Source: Persicaria tinctoria (taxonomy: Eukaryota; Streptophyta; Magnoliopsida; Caryophyllales; Polygonaceae). From it: DNA of 64,000 bases. The notes below the pieces were generated by a model, which made no database searches, was not told the DNA's origin, and was given only the letters and a program-made list of their open reading frames with translations. How positions within the stretch are numbered: position 1 is the stretch's first letter; every line of letters begins with the position of its first letter. The translations under genes and the position numbers were made by a program. This document shows positions 1 through 10,100 of this stretch, piece by piece. The stretch spans positions 5,954,501-6,018,500 of the forward strand of contig JBANSL010000016.1 of assembly GCA_037127255.1 (NCBI GenBank). Reading direction: 5' to 3'.

Positions 1-1189
1 AGATTAACTATAATAAGAAAGAAAGCTACAAAGAAGCAAGTTTGATTTTTGCAAGAACTGAGGGAGAAAGGCTAAGTGTTAACATAGGTAATAAAGAACA
101 ATGAACCATCAAACTGCAACCAAGTCTATTCAACCCAAATCAAAGTACAATGAACAACGACTACAAGAAGTTTTACCACACAGTATAATCAAGCTTCAAA
201 CCAACAAGCAACTACCAAAAAAATCCCAACTTTTCGAAGCAACTACTATTACCATAAACAAAATCAAACGAACATTTGACACACCATAAACAAAATCAAA
301 CAAACATTTGTTTAATTATCCCATTATAGATCCCTAAAAGCAACTAGTAGAAAAAACCCCAAAATTTTCGGACTCAATCCCTAAAATTCATAATTCGAAA
401 TTGGAAGCTTCAAACAATGATTTGAGTTGGATTTCACTCCCTAGATCACTAATTCCACTCAATAAGAAGTAAATTGATAGATATGATTTTGAAATTTCTG
501 GAAAAAACTATTCAAATTAATTTCGAAAGGCAAGTGTCACCTTTAGGCTGGAACCAGCTGCGCCGTTCAGAAGAGCCACCACCCACATCACCGCCGCCCC
601 TCTCTCAGCCGTCGCCGACCCTCGGAGTCACCAGTTGCCTGCCGCCCTGCCACCTGAGCACTTCGTCTCCCTCCGTCTGCCATCGGACAAGCGTCTTCTC
701 TTCTGTTCGTCACTCGCTCGGGAAGGAAGAGGATGAAAAGGGTAGTATTTATGAAATGCCTCCACAAACTTTGGTAATATTACACTATTCACCCACCACA
801 AATTTTGAAACCACGATTTTTGGACAAAGTTAAACTTCTGGACGCGAAACAAAACTATTTGAAAAGCGAAATATATGAAACCCTTGCTTACCACGTGACG
901 TCAAAGCCGCCGATCGCCACCGCTAAGGTGATCTCCAGATCCTTTCCCCTCACATTCACAAGAGTCCTCAGCGTTGTCTTCGCCGGGAATGAAGCTAATT
1001 CGGAGAAATCGTATCTCTTCGGCAGAACATGGTATCTCTCCGACAATTTTCGCTCCGAAGGACCTGCAATTGGTGGATTCGTCCCCGAAATCACCGGGTT
1101 GGACACAGATGTCCTCAGCGGCTGAGAACCAGACGATCTGTGCCCAACCTGATAATTTCAGGTCGGATTTTGACGAGGACGGGGCAGAA
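1..1189. other. 5' intergenic stretch, no gene recognised
   Basis: I see no coding region that I can support. A short direct repeat of about 32 bp lies at about 251-310 (two copies starting ACCATAAACAAAATCAAAC). From about 560 to 760 the DNA becomes C-rich and reads as proline/serine-rich peptides in several frames. That is typical of 5' UTR or captured GC-rich fragments and is not evidence of a protein. The stretch at 890-1190 could be a degraded continuation of the neighbouring fasciclin-like pseudogene, but I recognise no domain in it. Confidence 0.4.
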
Positions 1190-1726
1190 GGGGATCGGAT
1201 GAAATTGGGAGTGAGATGTGTGATTTCTTGGGGATGGAGCGTCGTGAAGGGTGCAAGAACACCGTGGATGGAGTGAGATGTGTGATTGATCTCGATTAGG
1301 CGTTCTTGAGGGTTGGTTTTGGTTATAGCGATGTTCTTGGAGGGAAGATCGGTAGCAAGGCAGGTGTTCGACGAAATGCGCAAGAGAGCGCCGAACGGGA
1401 GGTCTTGGGAGGGGACGGTGTGGTACTGGAGGAAGAGTGTGTGGGAGGGAGGTGTTGGCCATGGCGGAATCCGGGGGCGAAGAGGGTGGTTTGGGCGGAA
1501 GAGGATGAGGGGGAGAAGAAGATCTCAGGGGAGAATTTGAGGAGGGTGGCGAAGATGGCGAAGCCCTGGGTTCGGAGGGTTGAGTAGGTGTTGTGGATGA
1601 CCTCGACGGAGGGGACGGTGGCGTTGGTGGAGAAGATGGTGGCATCAGCGGCGGTGGGTGGGGGAAGGAGATAGCGATGAGGGCGAGTGCGATGGCGTGC
1701 CACCAGTGGGAACAAGACTGCGCCAT
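1190..1726 (-). pseudogene. Fasciclin-like arabinogalactan protein pseudogene with several frameshifts
   Basis: Reading the minus strand from the ATG at 1726 gives a hydrophobic signal-peptide-like start (MAQSCSHWWHAIALALIAIS). The match to fasciclin-like (FLA19/21-type, single FAS1 domain) proteins then continues only if the frame is changed repeatedly. One frame reads VPSVEVIHNTYSTLRTQGF and ATLLKFSPEIF, then TTLFAP. A second reads DSAMANTSLP. A third reads NIAITKTNPQERLIEINHTS followed by IHGVLAPFTTL, the usual C-terminal part of a FAS1 domain. At least three frameshifts are therefore needed between about 1665 and 1370. Such proteins are secreted cell-surface glycoproteins. The assignment rests on order and motif content; the frameshifts could in principle be assembly errors. 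I recognise no GPI-anchor end. Confidence 0.5.
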
Positions 1727-4700
1727 TGTTGTACGGAGAGTGAAGACGAAAGAGGCCGTGGAAGAGAAAGCGGCAAAGGGTTCTGGTGAGAGCTGTTACG
1801 CTACTGGATACATGTGATTTCTAGGGTTCGTGGGGCTCCAATGGGTATTACATATAGAGAGAATATAGACAGAAGCAACTTAGGGTCTGTTTGGATTTCC
1901 AAGTAATATACGCATAATCACCTTAAAGATATTTAAAATAATGAAATTTTAAAATAAAATACTTTATAAATTATGTTAATTAATTATATTGGGTGTGTTT
2001 GGATTAGACCTGGCCACGGGTCGGACCCGTTGGGTAAAGGGTCGGGGTTGGCCGACCCGAACCCTAACCCGAAAATCTCACGGGTTTATGGGTTCGGGTC
2101 GACCGATTGACCCGACAGGTTACATTATTTTTTTTAAAAAAAATGACTATTAAAATAAATAAATAAATAATATAATTTTCACAACACAATTTATCCCTTT
2201 GATATTGACTCATTTATGTGTTTTATGGGAGCTTATTAGGGAGAGCCTTTAGTACTACTAAGGTTGTATTCATCACAGTCTCCAATCCCCAATTATCTTC
2301 AAGAGGTCATTTCCTTTTCTGCTCCAGGATGATGCTTCCCACATCCTCCTTGTCCAAAGGTAGCGAAAAAAATGGCATTAGTATACTCTGCCAACCCAAG
2401 CCTCACTTCAATCATTGAGCCTACCACAGTTGGCTGCATTCAAAACCAAGGATTCCCAACCTCAATATAGTTGTTGTATGTGATCTAGCAAAGAAGATTC
2501 ACAACACCAGAAACTACATCTATCGAATACTAGAAGGAAAGGGATTCAGAGCAAACTACAAAAAAAATATAATATGTGCAAGTAATTTCTTACCAGTGCC
2601 TCAGTTCTAGTTCTAAAAGTAGATTGGAAGGATAGGTATTTGAGTATTTCATGTGTTTGGTCGACTGAGGTGAATAACGAATTACGATTACTTGAATAGT
2701 AACAGAAATAAGTCATAAAAACCAAACACAAGTTAACAATAAAATGGTAGAAAATTGAACATAAAGAAGTTGGTGAAGATTCTAATGGTAATTCATGACT
2801 TCAAGCTTATGTTGTGTGTTTCTTTAAAGAATGGCCACCTAAAAAACAAGTTAAGGTAAGATGCATTATGAAAGGCAGTACAAACTCATGAGAGAATGAA
2901 ATAAAAACATAAAACGATCCAGTTGTATCCTCAAGCCTGGACTTCTTTGGCTAGGAATTTATATGAAATCAACCACCACATTCATCCACATAAATAAGAA
3001 TAAGAATGAAGTCAAATATGAAATCTCCAAATCTCCACTCGTAAATGTTATCGGATGACTCATTAAAACAATACCTCTTTCGATGATGTTGAGCCTGGCA
3101 GGTTGCTTGTGTTACTGAGCATATGAATTTCTTTTTTTTTGTGTGTGGGTGTGAAATCTGAATATTCTTCTTTGCTTTGTGTGTTCAAAAGCCAGAGAAC
3201 AAGACCTACAATTCATGAAATCATCACTTTGAAGATCAAAGCTCAAGCAGAAGAACATAAAGTATCACATAAAAAAGACAATAATAAGATGACAAATCTT
3301 GACAAAAAGTAGGGATATAAAAAATAAAATAAGGCCTTCCTTCAAACCATAATTTCACACAGAAGAATATGCTTTTCTTTTGACTCTCCATCAATAAGAG
3401 AAGTGGTAGTAGAAAAACCAGCAGCCTCCTGCAAAAAATTATATATTCATCATTAATAAAAGGGATAGAAACTTGAATTATCTTGAGAAGAGAGAACAAC
3501 AAGATGCACCTGAGGAGCAATGAGACACTCATGTCCCCAAACCACGAAATCCAGAAAATGTGGTAAGAGTTTGACACCCTAATTGCATTTTATAAATGTA
3601 CAGATCATAAACCACCCATTAAATGAACCCTAAATGATGCCAAACAAATACCATGATGCCTCTCATTGATATATCACAAACAATCCTATATTCCAACATC
3701 TTTAACTCCACCCAAAAACTAATTAAGATTAGTTATAACCTAAGGATACATATATGGTTAAGCAGGAATCACCATTATATCAAAATGCACATCTATTAAA
3801 CATGGAGGCAGGGCAGGGGAAAAACCAGAATAGGTGTAAATGTCAGACTCGAAGTCAGTGTATTGCACAACAAGTAGATTAACAAAATACTTGCAAGGAG
3901 CCAAAAGCGAATGAAATTATATTTGAAAGAACATCTCTAATGAAATAAGCCTTTATTAAATGACCCACATTCACATGGAGATCCTTCTCTTCAGAGAAAG
4001 AGTGCCCTTCAATCTGTCATACCTATGAACCATGGGAGGATAAACCACAACATACGCACCAATCTCCCACAAAAGCCTTTGCCCCAATAACCGCAAAGAA
4101 CATCAGAAGCCATTGAACTACTCAAACAGGAAGCATTAGGGCCCAAAATGCAGAAGAGTGGAAGAATTTATTGAAAGATCTAATTGGTGCCATCACACCC
4201 TGCGATAACGCCACTTTGGGTGAACTATTGCCGAAAGGCTCCAAACCTGACTTTTAGAACATATATAGAATCCACATCAGAAAGGTCAAACAGCTCGGTG
4301 TAGAAGTCCTCATCTACGATTTCGCCCACATTTTCAAAGGCCAAACCTCTAGGCCAAAAAGATCATTGTCCGAAATGTATATATGGACTAACAACTGTTT
4401 GATTTAGGTTTTCATGAGTATAATGCAAAATAATCTATTGCCTAGCTTGCTCTCCCATCAACTCCACATTGAAATCCTTCCCTAAATCACATTCCCCCTA
4501 TCATCCATGTCAAAAATCTTAGCCCCACGTTGAATTAGGAACAAATACCCAATAGTCTTCCTCAAATGGGACTTATAAGGCGGAAAATAAAAAACTAAAA
4601 AACCTAACTTGGATTGCATCTCACCAGAAAGAAAGATCGTACCTTTATTTCCCAATCAGTGGGTGCCTATGAGGTCCATTTAACATCTAATACAGATCTT

Positions 4701-4956
4701 CAGGATGCGCTTGGATAGTCATCTATCCAAATTTTTACCTAATCATAAAAAAAATTATTCAACGCCCACCTTATTAATTACCCAAATTTTTGTAACATTA
4801 AAAGTTCAAGTTTTAAAAGTTTGTGCTATTTTACACTATTAATCCTAAAGCTGGGTTACTTTATGCAAATTTGTCAGTCTTATAACCTTATCCGTTAAAG
4901 AACCGCCTCTGAATAATTCCAACCACTCCCTCCGTTTCTCAATCCGAGCTCCAACA
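1727..4956. other. Intergenic region with a GGGTCGG-rich repeat fragment
   Basis: No gene is supported here. At about 2004-2125 there is a run of alternating GGGTCGG/CCGACCC and ACCCGAACCC motifs after GACCTGGCCACGGGT. This composition is common at the ends of plant hAT-like or other dispersed repeats, and I take it as a repeat fragment without clear borders. The rest (2130-4840) is AT-rich, with stop codons in all frames at normal density. Open stretches near 3240-3580 on the minus strand translate to a low-complexity hydrophobic peptide and are not credible. The last ~100 bp before 4957 are probably promoter and 5' UTR of the CP33 gene. Confidence 0.35.
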
Positions 4957-6423
4957 ATGGCGGCCACGGCCTCAGCTGCTGCTTCTCTCTCCTCCGTTCC
5001 GCCATCTTCTACTTCCATCTCCTCCTCGCTCACAGTCCGCGCTCGACTGAGCCATCGATCCCCTCCCTTTCTCCTCTCTCCGAAGCCTAAATCATCCAGA
5101 TCCCTCAAGCTGATTACTTCCCAACCACTCTCTCTCCCTCTTCTCCGCCTCTTCCGCTCAGCTGCTGCCTCCGAAGAACTCGAGGTCGGGATCGGAGATG
5201 AAGAGGAGGCGGAATTGGAGCTCTCTGGATCGGAAGTGGACCAATTGCTAGAAGAAGAAGAAGAAGATGATGAAGGAGAAGGAGAGGGAAAGACGCCGGC
5301 GGCTGAAGATGGAAGACTCTACGTCGGGAATTTGCCTTATTCGATCACTTCCTCTCAATTGGCCGACATTTTCGTCGAGGCCGGCGCTGTTCGGTCCGTT
5401 GAGGTATGTCCTCCGATTGATTCATCTGCGTTTAATTGGATGACTGAATTTGTGATCTTTGTTCCGGGCGGTGTGATTCGATTTGCAGATAATGTACGAT
5501 AGAGTGACTGATAGGAGTAGAGGATTTGCATTTGTGACAATGGAGACCGTTGAAGACGCCGAAAAGGCAATTCGTATGTTTGATTCATCTGTAAGTTCCT
5601 CCCTTTCTCAATCATCTCCCACTCCCAATTGCTATCAATATCTCTCAAACTATACTTCAGAGTTTCAAATTCATCATCACCTGCAGTGAGTGTATAGCTT
5701 TTCAAGAACACGAACTCATGAATAAAGATTTTGCTGTATGCCTGTATATGCAAAATTGCTTGGTTGGAGTCGTTACATACTTTCATTTTAATGGTGAATA
5801 GTTTATGTGAACAATAATTTGATGTTGTAAATGGCTTAGTTTAGCAAATGCAAATCCCTGTATACAATATATGATGGGAATGAAGTGTTGTTTGGCAGCA
5901 AATTGGAGGCCGGGCGGTGAAGGTGAACTTCCCGGAGGTGCCAAGGGGCGGCGAAAGGAAGGTCTTGGAGCCAAAGATCAAGACCAGCTACCAGGGCTTT
6001 GTCGAAACTCCTCACAAGCTATATGCCGGTAACCTTAGCTGGGGCCTAACCTCGCAAGGCCTTAGGGATGCTTTTTCGGACCAGCCAGGGCTCCTGAGCG
6101 CCAAGGTTATATACGAGAGGGAGACTGGCAAATCTCGAGGGTTCGGGTTCATCTCATTTTCGTCAGCTGAAGAAGCAAGATCTGCCATCCAAGCCATGAA
6201 TGGAGTGGTGAGCAGAAATCCTGCATTCATTGCTTGAATCTCAAAGCAAGTGACCATCATTATTCATTAACCTGGTTTGAAATTTCCTTGTCAGGAACTG
6301 GAAGGACGGCCTTTGAGATTGAACATGGCTTCAGAGAGGCCCCGAGCTTCCCCTCCACCAGTGGTGTCTAGCTCAGAGGATTCGGTGGAAGAGAGCGAAA
6401 TTCTTTCGGGAGTAAGCTCTTGA
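4957..6423 (+). CDS. CP33: Chloroplast 33 kDa ribonucleoprotein (CP33-like, two RRM domains)
   Basis: Exons 4957-5403, 5489-5590, 5899-6207 and 6295-6423 join in phase with GT-AG borders into a 328-residue protein, close to the length of Arabidopsis CP33. The start ATG follows CAACA and has GCG as second codon. Residues 1 to ~70 are Ser/Ala/Pro/Arg-rich like a plastid transit peptide, and about 71-115 form the acidic Glu/Asp-rich spacer of cpRNPs. RRM1 (about 120-196) has RNP2 LYVGNL and RNP1 RGFAFVTM. RRM2 (about 223-300) has LYAGNL and RGFGFISF. The linker motif VKVNFPEVPRGGE is characteristic of CP33. These proteins bind and stabilise plastid mRNAs and help their editing and splicing in the stroma. 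No damage is seen. The tail ends in ILSGVSS. Confidence 0.93.
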
Positions 6424-7123
6424 GTTGTTGGAAGGAGTCGACGAAAACAGAGAGACATCGCACCTGTTTGGCTTCCCTTTTTGTGAGTTTTGGCGATTCT
6501 GTTGCTTCAGGCCTGTTTGACAGAAGATTGTAGAGATGGTTTCTGGCGTACAAGTTCGCGCGTTTTGGGTACTAGAGCGATTCAGAAAGGTATAGGTTAT
6601 GCCACTTAAGCCAGACAACTTGTATTTCAATGTATCTTCTCAACTTCATTTGTTTATCATCAAATTTTGTTGGTATATTCAAATCCTGAATAGCAGTACA
6701 CTTATATTGAGCTTATACGTGCTAAGCGAATCAAGTCATAAGATTAGCTCAAGAATCTCATAAATACATTGAAACCATAGACAATCTCTTACATATGATT
6801 TAAATTAAACCAAGCAAACCTTGGACAAAATCGAACGTTTCAATGGCTCAAGCTTTTCCCATAGCAATGGGAGAAAAAGGATCAAGGGGGTGGTGGCTGG
6901 GTGGAGGGATACAAACAAAATATCAAATGGCACAAGGGGAGGGGGTTGCATACGAGCAATTTATTTATGCGCCGAAAAAAAAAAGAACAAAAACACATCC
7001 AACATTGCAACAGCTAATACAGATAAAATTGGCTACCTCCAAGTTGGAAGGATCTAATTTGCTGATGCAGTCCTGGATTACTTGTGGATTGACAAATCCA
7101 TTGATGCAGGCGGTGTAAGGCAA
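6424..7123. other. Convergent 3' regions of CP33 and the deubiquitinase
   Basis: The CP33 stop at 6423 and the deubiquitinase stop at 7124-7126 face each other, so this 700-bp interval should hold both 3' UTRs. Short open stretches (for example about 6821-7118 on the plus strand) match no family I know and contain a poly-A run near 6975. I see no further gene. Confidence 0.5.
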
Positions 7124-10100
7124 TCATATCCTGAAGGGTTGGTTGGCGAGGTTGTATTGTTTGTGCTTGCCCTTCAATTTTGTGGCAAATTTTTGGAAAG
7201 GATTTGGTCCTCCAAAGGTGTTTTTGGAGATCCTCACCTTTTTTCTTTTGCCGCAGTCATACTCTTCATCCCTGAGAAGATCATGAGAACAAAAATTGGA
7301 TCAGCGGTACAAATTACATCTTCAATTTAGCCATTTGGGCATTTCAAATGTTTACCAGCTATACAAGGAATAATTAGTGCAGGCAAACAAATTGCACACA
7401 GTTGCAATTCAATTCGCTGTGTGAATTCTAATGAAGAAACCCAACTGAATGATGCCAAACCATTCGAAATTGGCTCTAAACCAAAATTCATTCTATAACA
7501 TAAACTCACCACTCGTCTCCTACATAGCCGAGGGTGAAACTGGCAGTATTATGAACCTCCACTACTTGTGAGGATGGCCACTCTATGCCGTTGCAGTGTT
7601 CATCTGGAACATTGTAAAGCAATGATGGCGTCAGAAATGCCACGAGAAATCACACCATGTCTTACCCAAAACCCATTCACAAGAGGAAAGGAATAGAGAA
7701 AATAAAGAACAGTAAGCTGGTGTTGATTTAGCGAAACATAACCAAGAAACTAACCAGTGCAATCTTGAAGAAACTTAATCATCAGTAAATTCTAGTTCAA
7801 AATAGTCGTTTATAAGTAACTAAACAAGATATCTCATGAAAAGGAAATGTGCAGGGACTATGGACAGCTTACCATCACTTTTGTTGGGGTTTCGGGTTAC
7901 TTTATCAGCAACTCCATTGCATATACTCATGCTATTTTTTAAACGGGAGGTCTGTCCATCCTGCTGCTGTATTTCTCCATTTTTAAGCAGTGGATCATCA
8001 CCAGCACGAAAACTGTTACCAGAAGCTGTTCTTCTCTTTACCTCTGAAACTGAAACTGAATCTTCATTGGCAGAAATCCCATCATGTTTTACATGTTTTG
8101 AACCGCAATGTGATCGTTTCCTTGAAATTTTGGAAGGAACTTCAATTGCAGCAGTTGCATGAGAAGTGGAGGGCCCCAACTTTTCATCCATTAGAGGTTT
8201 TGCATCAAGCTTTTGTTTCCTCTTTTTAACTTTGTTGTGTTTCTTTCTCTTTTGCAAGCTCAAGGATTCCCCATACAGAATCCTAGTGCCGAGACGCATG
8301 CTGGGAAACCTATATTTCCCAGGCTTCTTTTTTAGCTTTTGGTTTGACAAATGGCTGGGAGCATTAGAAAGCAGTCCATCTACATTGATGACTGCTCCAG
8401 TAGGTGAGGCAGCATTACAGTTATTTTCAATAGATTCCTTTGCCACTGTTTCCTCTGGAGCAACCACCTAGCAAGAAAGAAGTTCAAGAGAAAGATCAGA
8501 TAATAATGGGATGAGGGTATAAATTTAAAAGTTGCAAAGTCTTTATAACTTGGCAGAATTATGAAATGCGGCCTTGAAATGGAAAACTTGAACCCAAGAG
8601 ATTCAATACCATCAAAGATATCCTTCTCCAAAGGGACTGGGCATTCGGATTGGAAATGATGTAAAAATATACAAGTATTAGCAAAATTTGAAAGCCACTC
8701 TTAGTAACAGAAGCATTTACCTTCTTACAAGTCTTCTGCACCACATCAACCAAAGTATCAGTTCGCACCAGCATGTCAGGTGCCTTAGCAAGTGAAACAA
8801 GAAGATCAGTCTTCAAACTTTTGTCATCAGTGGTTGCCACAACATTAACAGCGGAAAGTTCCCCACCATTGCATTTCCTTGGGTTTGTTGAATGTGGCAT
8901 GTTTGCTTTCGATTCGTTCTCCTTACTTTCAGTAGATGATAGGGACAAGTCTTCGCTCTTAGGTACACCGCCAATGCATAATTTCCCTTCATTCGTTGAA
9001 TGCTGCATATTTGCTTTCATGACTGAATCGTTCTCCTTACTCTCAGTAGATGATTGTGACAAGCCTTTGCTCTTAGGTACACCGTCAATGCATTTCATCA
9101 GATTTGTTGAATGTTGCAAATTTTCTTTCACAACTGAACTGTTCTCCTTACTCTCAGTAGATGACTGTGACAAGTCTTTGTTCTTGGGTATTCCACCAAT
9201 GCCTATCCTTCCATTTGTTAGATGTTGCATATTTGCTTTCAAGACTGCATCGATCTCCTTACTCTCAATAGAAGACTGTGACAAGTCTTTGCTCTCAGGT
9301 TTCTGAAAGGAATCTTCCTTTGACAAATTCTTCTCCAATGAATTTACATTAGGCAGATTCTGCTGAACAAGAGCATTGGAATCATCAGTGCTTTTGAATT
9401 TCTTTGCGGGCAAGCTGTTATTGAGTCTTCCCTCTGAATCATTTTCACTGGATCTCTTTTGAAGAGCCGTTGCCAGTATTTTCTCCTTCACAGCGCCATG
9501 GGTGGAATTGCCATCATCTTTATTTGGAAACCCTTGACAAGAATCAGAAGTAGAACTTAAACCATTTTCCACTGTAGCTGCCACTGCCTTCTCCTTCTGA
9601 GCAGCATTGACAGGTTTGTCAATGGACATGTATCTATGACCCACAGTAGAACTACAAGATGGTCCGTTTGGCATAGTAGTTGGAACCATCTTCTGGCTCT
9701 GAATAGCATTAGCCATATTTCCAGTACCAAAATTCATTCCATCACGAACATAAAATAGCATGTAGGCCTTCTGCTCCAACACAGTCCTCTCACTTACTTG
9801 GCGAACCTACATTTATAATGCCAGGAAAACAATCCAAATTATCCTCAGGCTTAAAGGGAAATATAAAGAGTCATTCCTGATGAAGTGATAATACCATAAC
9901 AGTTGTGTCCAAGTAAGCAATCATTATCAGGGTAACATAAACCTCTTAAATTATTACTCTGAATGCTGCTATTAAGTTTAAAAATGTTGAATTTTTTCCC
10001 AGAATTTTGAGTTATCTGGGGTAAAACACTCCCCCTTTCAGTTAAATTCGCCATTATAGCAGCCTCCTTTATTGATGGAAATTTTATTTTGGAAGCGCAG

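Noticed and set aside
474..833. Pro/Ser-rich 119-codon plus-strand frame
   Set aside because: All frames of this C-rich stretch are open. No recognisable domain and no upstream exon.
3236..3577. 113-codon minus-strand open frame, very hydrophobic
   Set aside because: Low-complexity Leu/Phe/Ser content expected from AT-rich DNA. No start context, domain or splice partners.
4000..4400. Possible gene fragment with open pieces on both strands
   Set aside because: Stops interrupt every frame within 60 codons and I recognise no motif.
8773..9306. 177-codon plus-strand frame with repeats
   Set aside because: It is the antisense shadow of the coding tandem repeats of the deubiquitinase exon on the other strand.
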